A stretch of 64,000 nt of DNA from an uncultured Clostridia bacterium (GCA_944382715.1 CALWNC010000002.1:134738-198737), one strand, 5' to 3'; counted from the first letter of the stretch, positions 9,420 through 20,336 are shown. The notes: generated from the sequence alone by a model not told the origin. Numbers and translations are program-made.

Positions 9420-10205
9420 TTATAAACTAGGGAATTGCTGATTTTGATTTTCATTAATTTCATTAACAATATCACTCAGTTTTATATTATTTATCAATTG
9501 CTTTCTCTCATCAAGTGTTAGTCTTTCAATATCTCTTTCTGATAAACGATATTTCTCTTTGCTAAAAAGTCCATCAGTTGAAATTTCTTTACTTGCGAAA
9601 GAAGTGTATGATTTTGGATTTTGTAAGTATATTACATTGTCGGAATTTGTTATTCTGTCATTTGTGCTTGAAAAATATTCTTTGCTAGGTTTTATAAAAT
9701 AAATATTTTTAAATTGTTTAAAAAAATCTAATTGTCTTGAAGAAATAAAATCCTCATATAAAAATAAATTCTTTTCAAGCTCTTTTTTTTCTTCTTCTGA
9801 TAGTGAATAGACAGCTCCAACATCTGCTCCAAGGTCAAGTATTACAGGACCTTTAAGTTTAGTTATTGCTTCTTCCAAAAGTCGAATTTTCCAATATTGC
9901 ATTGCAAGTTTTTTAGGTTTTTCGCTGAGTGATTCATCTTGTTTTAATTTTGCAAGGTTTAAAACATAAGGAGATAACTCTTTAAAGTTAAAGATTTTAC
10001 TGTAATATTCGTACTCCTCTTTTAATGGACCCGAAAGAGTAGTCTCATACCCTCCAGATAAACTGATAGCGATAAGGTTGGTTAGTAGGTCTGAGCTAAT
10101 AACATTAGCTATGTTTCCACTTGAAAGCTTAGAAGCAATAAGACTTTTTCCAACGGCTTTTGGTCCTATCAAGACTATTGAATTTTGTTTATCAAAATTA
10201 TTCAT
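9420..10205 (-). CDS. P-loop NTPase, kinase-like, unknown substrate
   Basis: The 261-residue protein has a Walker A motif GPKAVGKS at about residues 14-21, directly after a hydrophobic strand (SIVLI). A second strand, GPVILDLGAD at about 119-128, could be Walker B, though it lies on a DLG rather than a classical DE. The small-kinase layout resembles shikimate kinase or zeta-toxin-like phosphotransferases, but no substrate signature is clear. GGAG lies before the ATG. It is adjacent to sua5 on the same strand (62-base gap), so they may be co-transcribed. Function beyond nucleotide binding is unknown. Confidence 0.6.
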   Translation of the reverse strand: MNNFDKQNSIVLIGPKAVGKSLIASKLSSGNIANVISSDLLTNLIAISLSGGYETTLSGPLKEEYEYYSKIFNFKELSPYVLNLAKLKQDESLSEKPKKLAMQYWKIRLLEEAITKLKGPVILDLGADVGAVYSLSEEEKKELEKNLFLYEDFISSRQLDFFKQFKNIYFIKPSKEYFSSTNDRITNSDNVIYLQNPKSYTSFASKEISTDGLFSKEKYRLSERDIERLTLDERKQLINNIKLSDIVNEINENQNQQFPSL

Positions 10206-10267
10206 TTTTACTCCATTATATATTATTTTATCATTTTTATATAATTTAAATCTTATTTTTGCGTTTT

Positions 10268-11287
10268 TTAAAGCTCAATAATTTTAAATCCTGCTGAACG
10301 AATTAATCTATTATAAACTGCCAGTGAAACTCCAGTAATGTCAGGGCACCTTGCATAAACTACTTTTGCATGTTCTTTGTCAAGTTCTCTCAAAGCCGAA
10401 AAAAGATTATGAGCTTGAGAATTAGGGTCATTTTTGTTCCCATAACTTACAGCTTTAACTGAAAATAGATTTTCTTCACCATCAAAGCAAAGAACAAATG
10501 TGTCTGCACTTGCTTTTGATTTTACATACTCAGTAAACTTTTGTAAATCACCCTTTAAAATAGTCACATCTGCTTTTGGTGAGTAGTGCTTATATTTCAT
10601 TCCCGGAGAACGAACTTTGCTGTCGTCTTTCACACCTTCCAAAACTTCACTTGCAATCTCAACATTTTTACCGAGAACCTTTTCCATCATTTCTTTGGTT
10701 ATGACACCTGGTCTTAGTATTACAGGAGTGTCACCTAAAATTGATACTACTGTCGATTCAACACCTGCCTGCGAACTGCCACCATCAATAATTAATGGAA
10801 TTTTTCCATTCATATCTTCAAAAACATCTTGTGCAGTTGTTGGGCTTGGTTTACCTGATAGGTTTGCACTTGGTGCAGAAAAAGCTATTCCAGATTCTTC
10901 AATTATTTGTCTTGCAATTTCATTACTTGGCATTCTGACTCCTACGCTGTCAAGTCCTGCACATGTTTCATCACAAATACTTTCTCCTCTAGGCATTATA
11001 ATCGTTAATGGTCCGGGCCAAAAGTGCTTGGCGAGCAACTTCGCATCAGTAGGTACTTCACTAACAATTCCATTTAACATATTCATATTTGATATGTGAA
11101 CAATTAATGGGTTGTCTTGTGGTCTACCTTTGGCAATGAAGATTTTTTTTACTGCTTCTCCATTTGTGCAGTCACCTGCAAGTCCATAAACGGTTTCAGT
11201 TGGAATTGCCACAATTTCACCCTGTTTTAAGAGTTTACAAGCAAGAGTGATACTTTCTTTATTTGCTTTAAGTAATAGTGTTTCCAT
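10268..11287 (-). CDS. ywlC: L-threonylcarbamoyladenylate synthase, Sua5 type
   Basis: The 339-residue protein has the full Sua5 architecture. The N-terminal YrdC/TsaC domain (about 1-205) contains EIVAIPTETVYGLAGDCTN, KIFIAKGRPQDNPLIVHI, PGPLTIIMPR and FSAPSANLSGKPSPT. A linker with RSPGMKYKHYSPKA follows, and then the C-terminal Sua5 domain (about 235-339). The enzyme makes threonylcarbamoyl-AMP from threonine, bicarbonate and ATP, the first step of t6A formation at position 37 of ANN-decoding tRNAs, in the cytoplasm. AGAGGG precedes the ATG. Length and motifs are normal for the Sua5 subfamily. Confidence 0.92.
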   Translation of the reverse strand: METLLLKANKESITLACKLLKQGEIVAIPTETVYGLAGDCTNGEAVKKIFIAKGRPQDNPLIVHISNMNMLNGIVSEVPTDAKLLAKHFWPGPLTIIMPRGESICDETCAGLDSVGVRMPSNEIARQIIEESGIAFSAPSANLSGKPSPTTAQDVFEDMNGKIPLIIDGGSSQAGVESTVVSILGDTPVILRPGVITKEMMEKVLGKNVEIASEVLEGVKDDSKVRSPGMKYKHYSPKADVTILKGDLQKFTEYVKSKASADTFVLCFDGEENLFSVKAVSYGNKNDPNSQAHNLFSALRELDKEHAKVVYARCPDITGVSLAVYNRLIRSAGFKIIEL

Positions 11288-11790
11288 TTTATCCCTCTAT
11301 GTCTATTTTAGCACTTATTACACGATTATTCAATTACTTTTCAAAAATTAATATTTTTATTAAATTGAAAAGTTATTTATTTTTTATTGTAAGAAATTAT
11401 TTTTAAATATATTAAAAAACTGCATTTTTCTAATAACAATTGAAAAAAATAAGATTAAAATATTAATTTTTTATAAAATTTTCCATTTTACAATTTATTT
11501 AATAATGTTAGTAATTTTATGAAAATTTTTATGTATTAATTGAATTTACAAAACTATATAAAAAAGTAATATTTGCAAATTTTTTTGCAAATTAAAGAAA
11601 TTTAATTTTTTGTTAGATAATAGTGTAGAAATTTAAACACTTCAGCCTTGTAATGCTTAATAAACTTAAACTTAAGCATTACAATAAAAATTTATTTAAC
11701 TGGAAAATAAATTGAAATTATTTATTTATTTTACAAAATTAATCAGTTATGTTATTATTAAATTATGAGAAAAAATTAGGAGAGTATGCT
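11288..11790. other. Long intergenic leader region of the giant surface protein gene
   Basis: About 460 AT-rich bases separate two divergent genes. No gene is seen. The notable structure is the perfect hairpin at 11649-11683. A TATTTTATTA-like composition throughout prevents a confident promoter call. 11749-11790 can be read in frame with the giant gene, but the ribosome binding site favours the start at 11791. Confidence 0.5.
11649..11683 (+). promoter_or_regulatory. 12-bp perfect inverted repeat upstream of the giant MBG gene
   Basis: tgtaatgcttaa (11649-11660) pairs exactly with ttaagcattaca (11672-11683) across an 11-base spacer. No T-run follows, so it is not a simple terminator. It lies about 110 bases before the start codon and could be an mRNA leader hairpin or an operator. 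Confidence 0.45.
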
Positions 11791-14700
11791 ATGGATAAAA
11801 AGAAAAAATTATTGCTTATTTTGATACCAATAATTTCTATTGTAATTATACTAACTTGTTGCTTAGTTTTATTTGTACGCTGTGAAAATCAACAAACTTT
11901 AACCTCAGATATGGTTACATTGGAAAGTTATGAGTATGTTTATGACGGCAATGAAAAGAGACCTTCTGTTACTATAACTACTTTGGATAATAAAGTAGTT
12001 AGTCCAGATGATTATACGGTAACCTACGAAAATAATATTGGTGTGGGAAGTGCCAGTGTTACTATTGTTGCAAATGAGAATAGTAAATTAATTTCGGGTA
12101 GTGTGACTGTAAACTTTAATATTGTTGGTGCAAATATTATGGGTGCTATTGGTGAACTCAAATTTGACCCAGCAGAATATAATGGAGAGAATCAAATTCC
12201 AAATTTAAATATAACCGGTCTTGTAGAAAATCAAGACTATACTATTTTGTGGGAATATAGAGCAAATGAAAGCGAAGAATATGTTGTCACTGATGGTTCA
12301 AATTTTGTGAATGCGGGAACTTATAGGGTAACTATTTCGGGTATTGGCAATTATTCGGGAACTGTTAATAGTGAATATATAATTAATTCAAAATCAGTTT
12401 CTGAAGCTAACATTACTCTTGAGTATGATGAAATTGAATATTCAGGGAACGAAAACGAACCTAATGTTACTGTTACAGTAGAAGGCAATACTCTTCGTGA
12501 AACTGAATATAATGTTTCTTATGAAAACAATATTAATGTTGGTATGGCTTCAGTTAAAATTACTTTAAATGGCAATTATTCGGCAATAATCACAAGACAA
12601 TTTGAAATTTTGCCTAAAGATATTTCTTCTGCAAACATATTACTTGAATATGAAATAATTGAATATAGTGGAGATGAATTAAAACCTAGTGTATCTTTAA
12701 GTATTGATGATGTGGTTTTAAACTCTGAATTTTTACAAATTTCATATTCAAACAATATTAGTGTGGGAATGGCAACAGTTTTAGTTTCAGGAACTGGAAA
12801 CTATTCTGGACAGTTACAAGCAAGTTTTGAAATTACGGTTAAAAAGATTACTCAGCCAACAATTTCTACTGAAAATGCAGAAATCACATACGATGGCACT
12901 CAGCATACTGTCTTACCACTGCCAGAGAGTGAATTTTATACTGTAAGTGGAAACACACAAACAAATGTTGGTGATTATGAGGCAATAGTTACACTTGTAG
13001 ATAAGAAAAATACAGTTTGGGAAAGTACTAATTCAACTGATGACCTTAGGCTTAGCTATAAAATCGTCGCAAGGGCAATTTCAAAAGAAGATATATCATT
13101 GGAATTTGAAATTACAGAGTATACTGGAAGCCAAATCAAGCCAGAAATAAGCATTGAAATTGATGGAAATACTTTAAATTATGGCAATGATTTTACTGCA
13201 AACTATAGTGATAATGTGTTTGTAGGCGATGCATCAGTGACGATTGTAGGTACAGGAAATTATACTGGAAATATAACTTTGTATTTTGAAATTACACCTA
13301 AGGTTATTACTACTCCAACAGTGCAGGGCGCATATACTTATACCGGAAGTTCTCAAACGGCAATACTCTCTTCCGATAATAATTATTTTACCATTTCAAA
13401 TGCAACTCAAATTAACGCGGGAACATATAAGATTTTAGTATCTTTAAAGGATAAATCCAATACAATTTGGAGCAATGATTCTACAAATGATATTGAATTG
13501 GATTTTGTAATAAATAGTAAAAATATTTCAAGTGGAATAGTTCAACTAAATAGAAACGATTTTATTTATACTGGTAGTGAAATTAACCCTATATATACGA
13601 TAAAAGTAGATGATGTTATACTAGTTGCAGACACAGATTATTCTGCATTAATTACTGACAATGTAAATGTAGGTTTTGCTAAAATTACAATTACTGGAAA
13701 AAATAACTATACTGGTGAGCTTATAGCCAGTTTTGAAATAACTCCACAGACGGTTGTTCAGCCAACACTCGTGGGAAGCTATACCTATACTGGTGAAAGT
13801 CAGACTGCAAAACTCTCATATGAAAGTGAACTCTTTATAGTAAGTAATAACATTCAAATCAATGCTGGCAATTACGAAGTTTTAGTTTCTTTAGTAGACA
13901 AACAAAATATGATTTGGGAAACTACAGAAAATTCAAATGACTTAAGTTTGAAATTTGAAATTCAAAAGGCAAGTTATGTAAATATTACAGCTTCTAGAAC
14001 CAGTTATGCCTATAATGAAACGCCAACTTCATTAACACTTTCTTCTGAGGTAGAAGGAACTAAAAACTATTATTATTCAAATAGTATGGATATGGATAAC
14101 CCAACCTTATTTGATGAAAATACAAAACTTAATAGTGGCAATTATTATTTCTTTGCACTTATAAGCGAAAGTCAAAACTACAATGAATACAAAACGGCAA
14201 TTTCATCTTTTGAAGTTTATAAAGTTGACTTGACGGGTGCAGAAATTATATTTGATAGTGAAAATTATACCTATACTGGACTTGAAATAATCCCAGAAAT
14301 CCAAGTTAAATTAAATGGTGTTGTTTTAGATGGTCAAGAGTATGATGTGAAATTTTTAGACAATATTAATGCTGGAACTGCAACTGCAATAGTTTCAGGC
14401 ATAAATAATTACTATGGTTCAACATCTTCAAAATTTATGATTATAGTTGGTTCAGATCCATGTCTAAAACATACAGAAAGTGACCCAGTTATTGAAAATT
14501 TAACTAAGGCAACCACGACAACTGATGGAAGTTATGAAGAAGTTGTTTATTGTAAAATTTGTGGAACTGAAATATCTCGTGTAAAGCATGATATTTTAAA
14601 GATAAATACAGAGAATATATCAGTTGATTTAAAAGACGAAATTTATGATGGTACAGAAAAGATAAAAGAAATCACTGTAAATGGTTATATTTTAGATACA

Positions 14701-17700
14701 GATTACACCATTTCATATCAAAACAACACAAATGCAGGAGTTGCAACTATAATCATTAAATTTATTGGATATTATGACGCAACTTTAAGCTATAGTTTTA
14801 ATATTTTACAGCAAGAAGTAGAAATGCCAACAATAGTTGGTACTTATGAATATAATTGGGAAGAGCAAACGGTTAAACTTTCTTATTATAGTGATCTGTT
14901 TGACATTTCAAATACTACTCAGACAAATGCTGGAACATATAAGGTTGTTGTTTCTCTTAAAGATAAGACAAATTATAAATGGAAAGATAGTAGTAGTGAT
15001 GACCTAAGTTTAGATTTTGTAATTTCCCAAAAAGATTTATCATCTGCAAGTGTTAAACTTGAATATGAAACCATTATATATAGTGGTGCTGAACTTAAAC
15101 CAACTGTTCAAGTTGAACTCGGCGACAAAATTTTAGTACAAAATCAGGACTTCTTTGTAACTTACAGCAATAACATTAAAGTTGGCAAGGCAACAGTTTC
15201 AATTCGCGGAGATGTCAATTTCACAGGTGAATGCTCTTCTAGTTTTGAAATCAAACCATTTGAAGTTGAAGAACCAGAAGTTCAAGAATCTTATGCTTAT
15301 AACGAAGCCGAACAAACAATTTTAAAAGATACAGAGTACTATATTGTAAAAAATGCAGTACTCGTGAATGCTGGAACATATGATGTTGTTGTTTCTTTAA
15401 GGGATAAGGAGAATTACATTTGGAAAACTAATCAAAATAGTCAAGATATTTCATTTAAGGTGGTAATCGTTGCAGGTATCGTATCAGAGCCAGAGATTAC
15501 TGGAACATTTACTTTTAATGGAAAACCACAAACTGCTTTAACAGATACAAAATACTACACAGTTTCAAACAATGTACAAACAAATGCTGGCAAGTATACA
15601 GTAATTGTTTCACTTGTTGACAAGGCAAATTATGTATGGAAAAATTCAAATAATAATGAAAATTTAGAGCTAGAATTTATTATTGAAAGTGCAGATATTA
15701 ATGAAGTTCAGGTTAATTTAGAAAGTAATAGTTATACATTTACAGGTGATATAATTACCCCAAACTTCAGTTTAAAATTTGAAGATATTGACTTAGTATC
15801 TGGTGAAGATTTTACTTATTCTGTTTTAAATAATATAGATGTTGGTCAGGGTAGAATAGAAATTACAGGACAGAAGAATTTTAAGGGAACAAAGGTTGTT
15901 TATTTTGACATAACTCCGCAAAGTGTTACTGTGCCAACTGTTCAAAATTTAACATTTGATGGAACAACTCAAACTGCACTTGAAGGAAATTCAATTTTCA
16001 CAGTTAAAGGTGCAAGTAATTTAAATGCTGGCAAATATGAAATGACATTATCCCTTATTAATACTCAAAACTATGTTTGGGAAACAACTGGGGAGAGTGC
16101 AGACATAACAGTTGAATACGAAATTCTGCCATTGGATATTAATAATTTGGAATTTGAAATATCTCCAGAAAGTCAAATCTATACTGGATCTGAAATAGTT
16201 GACATAACACTTAGTGCCACGATTGGAAATTATATTGTAAATAAAGATACTGATTATATACTTTCTTTTGAAAATAATGTTAATGTTGGTACTGCAATAG
16301 TTTATGTTCAAGGCAAAGATAACTTTAATGGAACTGCTAAGTTAACTTTTGAAATTTCAACAAGATATATAAAAGTTCCTTCAATCGTTGGTTCGTACAC
16401 TTATACTGGGGAAAGCCAATCAGTAAAATTATCTGAAGAAAGCACATTCTTTACAGTACTTAACAATTCATTCACTAATGCTGGAGAATATGAACTCGTT
16501 TTGTCTTTAACAGATAAAGATAATTGTGTTTGGGAAGATACATCTTCAAATGAAGATGTGGTATTGAAATTTACTATAAAAAAGCAAATACTTACAAAAC
16601 CACAAATTTCTGGTGAATATTTATATAATGGACAACAGCAATCTGTCGAAATTTCAAATCTTAATGATGAAATTTTAGTAACTGGTAATGTTCAGACTGA
16701 TGCAGGTAGTCACATTGTTAAATTTACCTTAAAAGATGATAAGAACTTTATATGGGACGATGAAACAAGTGAGCCTTATACAATGTTATTTGTAATTGCT
16801 AGTAGAAATATTGAAGAACTCTCATTTGTTATAGAAGATGAAAAGTTCAATTTCACCAATGAAGAGATAAAGCCAGAATTTGAATTAAAATACAATGACT
16901 ATGTTCTCATTGAAAATGTTGATTATAAAGTAACTTATACAGGAAATGTGAATGTTGGTATAGGACAGATTTTAATTAATGGTATTAATAATTTCACGGG
17001 CTCAATTGTTCAAAATTTTGAAATTGTTTCTGGTGAAATTATAGAAAGTAATGTTAATTTATCTGCCAAAAAGTCAATTTATACTGGTGAAAATGTAATG
17101 CCAACGATTGAAGTTGTATATTTAGGGAATGTACTTATTTCTAATCAAGATTATGACTATACTTGGTTCAATTCGGAAAAACAGGTTGTTTATGAAATTA
17201 TAAATGCAGGGACTTATACACTTAAAATTAATGGGTTAAATAACTATGAATCAAGTGTTGAAATTGAGTTTGTAGTAGAAAAAGCAAATTATGATAATTT
17301 AACAGTAAGCAGGAAAAATTATACTTATGGAGAAGAAAAAACAAGCATTGAATTTTCTGGGCTTGTAGAAGGTTCAGTTAACTTTTATTACTTTAAATCA
17401 AACAACCCTGATGAATTAATTGAATTTACTCAAACAGATGAACTTAATGCGGGAGAATACTATTTTGTTGCCATAATTGGTGAGAGTCAAAATTATAATA
17501 GTTATACTACAGCACAATCAAGCTTTATCATCAATAAGGCAAATTATTCTAACATTTCAGTTTATAGGGAAGATTATGATTATGGTAATCCAAGTATAAT
17601 TGAAGTTAATGGTTATACTGAATCCGATTATGTTTTATACTTCTATTTAAATGGCGAAGATATTTCAAATTCAAAGGAATTTGATGAAACATATGACTTT

Positions 17701-20055
17701 GAAATTGGTACATATTATTTCTACGTAGTTATTCCAGAAAGTTTAAATTACAATGAATATGTTTCAGAGGCAACTACATTTACTGTAAATAGAGCAGATT
17801 ACAATCAAGAGATTACAATATCAAGAGATAGCTATAAGTATGGAGAAACTCACACACCAACAATTCTAAGTGGATTTACGGGAAGTGAAGAGTTGGTATC
17901 TTATTATTACAGTCTTTCAAATATTAATATTGGTGGAACAAAATACACTGATTATGATGAATTTAATGCTGGTACATACTATATTTATGCCGTTATTTCA
18001 GAGAATGGAAACTACAATGAATATGTGACTGCTACTTATGAATTTGTTGTAGAAAAAGGTGATTATGGCAGTGTGATTGTTCAGAGAGAAAATTATACAT
18101 ACGGTGAAACAAAGACGGAAATAAATCTTTCTGCAACCGTTTATGGCACAGTTACATACTATTATAACCAAGAAAATACTACTGTGAATGGAACCCAGTT
18201 TGATAGCACAACAGATTTAGTTGCTGGCACATACTATATTTATGCAGTAATTGCCGAGTCAGATAATTATAATGGTTACACAACAGCAACAAGCGAATTT
18301 GTTGTTAATCATATTTTAATTGATAGACCAAAGGTAGAAAATTTAACATTTACAGGTTTTGCACAAACTTTAATTAAAGAGAATTCTAATTATTCAATTA
18401 CTAACAATCTTCAAACAAATGCTGGTACATATAAAGTTACCGTTTCACTCAATGATAATATAAATTATGCTTGGTCAGATACCATTACTAGTGAAGAATT
18501 GAATTTAGATGTTATTATTGAGAAAGCTAACATGACTAATGTAATTGTACAGCTTAGTCAAATTGAATACACTTACTCTGGAGAAGAAAACAAGCCAACA
18601 GTAACAGTGACATTAGAAGAATATCTTTTGACAGAATTAGACTATTCAATTTCTTATTCATCAAATGTGAACGCAGGGACTGCAAGTGTTAATGTAAAGG
18701 CAGCTGACAATAGTAACTTTACTGGAGAAAAGATAGTTCAGTTTACTATTAATCAGGCAAATTACTCAGATGTAATTGTTTTGATTGGAAATTACAATTA
18801 TACCAACCAAAGCAATGTGCAACTTTCAAGTGTTGTAGAGGGTACTGTTAAATTCTATTACTATAAGGCAAGCGACAGCAAAGATAATGCAGTTTTATTT
18901 GATGCAAGTACCATACTTGATGCAGGAGAGTATTATTGTTATGCCGTTATTGACGAAAGTATAAACTATCATAGTTATGAAACTGAAATCACTTCATTTG
19001 AAGTTCTAAAAATGTCAATATCAAATGCTAATATTGAAATTGAAAATTCTTCATTTGCTTACACCAGTGACCCAATTTATCCAAACATTCTGAAAATATC
19101 TATTAATGGCTTTACACTCCAAGCAGGAACCGATTATGAGTATACACTTCAAGATAAAAACCTTGAAACAGTTGATTATCTTCTTGAAGTTGGTGATTAT
19201 TCACTTATAATTTCTGGAAAGGGTAACTACGAAGGAAGTAAATCAATAAAGTTAAGTGTGTTAGGTTTAAGTTTGAGTGAGGCTGAAGTAACCATTATTG
19301 GTGGTACTGAGGACGCAAACGGAAACATTTGTTTTGACTATACTAGCGAAGGCATTACACCTGACATTGTTGTAAAAATTGGAGATACAACCCTAGAACT
19401 TGGCAAGGATTATTCTGTATCTTATACTGAGAATATCAATGTAGGTACGGCAATTGTTACAATAACTGGTATTGGGGGCTATTTAGGTGAAAGGATTGTT
19501 AATTTTGAAATTGTGCTTAAAACAGCAAGTTTAGAAAATGCAGAAATATCAAGAAGCGAGTTTACTAGCACTTATACGGGATCTAATATTTATAGTACCA
19601 TATCATTTACTGTATCGTTAAATGGAGTTGAGCTAATAAAAGACGTTGACTACCAAGTTATATGGACAGCGGAAAGTGGAACAATAATTAATCAGACCAC
19701 ACCAAGCTTTATTAATGCAGATACATATACTGGTCAAATAGTTGCAGTCGAAGGAGGCAATTATACTGGTGAAGTAACTCAAAAAATTACAGTAACGATT
19801 TCGCCTAGAACACTACTATCTAGTTATGTTACACTATCTAGCACCTCAGCAGATTGGACAGGAGAAGACTTAACTCCAACAATAACAGTTAAATATAATG
19901 GTAGAACTATTAATGCTAGATACTACACTGTTGAAATAACAAATGATAATGGTGATGTGGTTTCAGAAATTACAAATACTGGTACTTATACTATTAAAGT
20001 AACAGGAAACGATAACTTTACTGGAACGGTTACTAAAACCTTTATTGTAAATTAA
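11791..20055 (+). CDS. Giant MBG-repeat surface protein (about 2754 residues)
   Basis: The ATG at 11791 is chosen because AGGAG lies 7 bases before it; an in-frame ATG at 11749 has no such site. A short basic stretch (KKKK) and a hydrophobic segment (about 7-27, LLLILIPIISIVIILTCCLVL) form a signal peptide or anchor; no proper lipobox is seen. The rest is dozens of MBG-type beta repeats with recurring YTG, NVGxATVxIxGxGNYTG, TYTGxSQT and NAGTYxVxVSL motifs. Around residues 891-924, Cys891/His894 and Cys921/Cys924 form an isolated CxxH...CxxC insert. There is no LPXTG or C-terminal membrane helix. It is probably an elongated extracellular stalk or adhesin; the ligand is unknown. Confidence 0.8.
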   Translation: MDKKKKLLLILIPIISIVIILTCCLVLFVRCENQQTLTSDMVTLESYEYVYDGNEKRPSVTITTLDNKVVSPDDYTVTYENNIGVGSASVTIVANENSKLISGSVTVNFNIVGANIMGAIGELKFDPAEYNGENQIPNLNITGLVENQDYTILWEYRANESEEYVVTDGSNFVNAGTYRVTISGIGNYSGTVNSEYIINSKSVSEANITLEYDEIEYSGNENEPNVTVTVEGNTLRETEYNVSYENNINVGMASVKITLNGNYSAIITRQFEILPKDISSANILLEYEIIEYSGDELKPSVSLSIDDVVLNSEFLQISYSNNISVGMATVLVSGTGNYSGQLQASFEITVKKITQPTISTENAEITYDGTQHTVLPLPESEFYTVSGNTQTNVGDYEAIVTLVDKKNTVWESTNSTDDLRLSYKIVARAISKEDISLEFEITEYTGSQIKPEISIEIDGNTLNYGNDFTANYSDNVFVGDASVTIVGTGNYTGNITLYFEITPKVITTPTVQGAYTYTGSSQTAILSSDNNYFTISNATQINAGTYKILVSLKDKSNTIWSNDSTNDIELDFVINSKNISSGIVQLNRNDFIYTGSEINPIYTIKVDDVILVADTDYSALITDNVNVGFAKITITGKNNYTGELIASFEITPQTVVQPTLVGSYTYTGESQTAKLSYESELFIVSNNIQINAGNYEVLVSLVDKQNMIWETTENSNDLSLKFEIQKASYVNITASRTSYAYNETPTSLTLSSEVEGTKNYYYSNSMDMDNPTLFDENTKLNSGNYYFFALISESQNYNEYKTAISSFEVYKVDLTGAEIIFDSENYTYTGLEIIPEIQVKLNGVVLDGQEYDVKFLDNINAGTATAIVSGINNYYGSTSSKFMIIVGSDPCLKHTESDPVIENLTKATTTTDGSYEEVVYCKICGTEISRVKHDILKINTENISVDLKDEIYDGTEKIKEITVNGYILDTDYTISYQNNTNAGVATIIIKFIGYYDATLSYSFNILQQEVEMPTIVGTYEYNWEEQTVKLSYYSDLFDISNTTQTNAGTYKVVVSLKDKTNYKWKDSSSDDLSLDFVISQKDLSSASVKLEYETIIYSGAELKPTVQVELGDKILVQNQDFFVTYSNNIKVGKATVSIRGDVNFTGECSSSFEIKPFEVEEPEVQESYAYNEAEQTILKDTEYYIVKNAVLVNAGTYDVVVSLRDKENYIWKTNQNSQDISFKVVIVAGIVSEPEITGTFTFNGKPQTALTDTKYYTVSNNVQTNAGKYTVIVSLVDKANYVWKNSNNNENLELEFIIESADINEVQVNLESNSYTFTGDIITPNFSLKFEDIDLVSGEDFTYSVLNNIDVGQGRIEITGQKNFKGTKVVYFDITPQSVTVPTVQNLTFDGTTQTALEGNSIFTVKGASNLNAGKYEMTLSLINTQNYVWETTGESADITVEYEILPLDINNLEFEISPESQIYTGSEIVDITLSATIGNYIVNKDTDYILSFENNVNVGTAIVYVQGKDNFNGTAKLTFEISTRYIKVPSIVGSYTYTGESQSVKLSEESTFFTVLNNSFTNAGEYELVLSLTDKDNCVWEDTSSNEDVVLKFTIKKQILTKPQISGEYLYNGQQQSVEISNLNDEILVTGNVQTDAGSHIVKFTLKDDKNFIWDDETSEPYTMLFVIASRNIEELSFVIEDEKFNFTNEEIKPEFELKYNDYVLIENVDYKVTYTGNVNVGIGQILINGINNFTGSIVQNFEIVSGEIIESNVNLSAKKSIYTGENVMPTIEVVYLGNVLISNQDYDYTWFNSEKQVVYEIINAGTYTLKINGLNNYESSVEIEFVVEKANYDNLTVSRKNYTYGEEKTSIEFSGLVEGSVNFYYFKSNNPDELIEFTQTDELNAGEYYFVAIIGESQNYNSYTTAQSSFIINKANYSNISVYREDYDYGNPSIIEVNGYTESDYVLYFYLNGEDISNSKEFDETYDFEIGTYYFYVVIPESLNYNEYVSEATTFTVNRADYNQEITISRDSYKYGETHTPTILSGFTGSEELVSYYYSLSNINIGGTKYTDYDEFNAGTYYIYAVISENGNYNEYVTATYEFVVEKGDYGSVIVQRENYTYGETKTEINLSATVYGTVTYYYNQENTTVNGTQFDSTTDLVAGTYYIYAVIAESDNYNGYTTATSEFVVNHILIDRPKVENLTFTGFAQTLIKENSNYSITNNLQTNAGTYKVTVSLNDNINYAWSDTITSEELNLDVIIEKANMTNVIVQLSQIEYTYSGEENKPTVTVTLEEYLLTELDYSISYSSNVNAGTASVNVKAADNSNFTGEKIVQFTINQANYSDVIVLIGNYNYTNQSNVQLSSVVEGTVKFYYYKASDSKDNAVLFDASTILDAGEYYCYAVIDESINYHSYETEITSFEVLKMSISNANIEIENSSFAYTSDPIYPNILKISINGFTLQAGTDYEYTLQDKNLETVDYLLEVGDYSLIISGKGNYEGSKSIKLSVLGLSLSEAEVTIIGGTEDANGNICFDYTSEGITPDIVVKIGDTTLELGKDYSVSYTENINVGTAIVTITGIGGYLGERIVNFEIVLKTASLENAEISRSEFTSTYTGSNIYSTISFTVSLNGVELIKDVDYQVIWTAESGTIINQTTPSFINADTYTGQIVAVEGGNYTGEVTQKITVTISPRTLLSSYVTLSSTSADWTGEDLTPTITVKYNGRTINARYYTVEITNDNGDVVSEITNTGTYTIKVTGNDNFTGTVTKTFIVN

Positions 20056-20136
20056 TAACTTGTAAAAAATAATTTTGATTTAACAAAAAAATACAAAATA
20101 AATTTTAAATATTAATTTAAAAAAATCTTACAGTCA

Positions 20137-20175
20137 AAAAACACATTAGGCAGGGTTTGCTTAATGTGTTTTTTA
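20137..20175 (+). terminator. Terminator of the giant MBG gene
   Basis: aaaacacatta pairs with taatgtgtttt around an aggcagggtttgct-type loop, followed by a T-run. Confidence 0.8.
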
Positions 20176-20286
20176 TTACAAACTATTTGTTTAGTAAAAT
20201 TTTAAAAGCTGTAGTTTTTTAAATAAAGTAATAATTTATGAGAGAGAAAGTGATTTCAATTAGTAATAAAAATAAATTTTTAATAT

Positions 20287-20336
20287 AAAAATCCATTAAA
20301 CCTTTATAGATTCATTTTTAAGTTTAATGGATTTTA
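20287..20336 (-). terminator. Terminator of the Imm26-like gene
   Basis: aaaatccattaaac (ends 20301) pairs with gtttaatggatttt (20322-20335). On the minus strand it is followed by a T-rich stretch. Confidence 0.7.

Noticed and set aside
10617..11099. Plus-strand open frame of 160 codons opposite sua5
   Set aside because: The minus-strand frame is a clear Sua5; the plus frame shows no family features and no ribosome site.
11791..11890. Lipoprotein signal in the giant MBG protein
   Set aside because: Neither Cys in the ILTCC segment nor the later RCE Cys is preceded by a proper lipobox ([GAS] directly before Cys).
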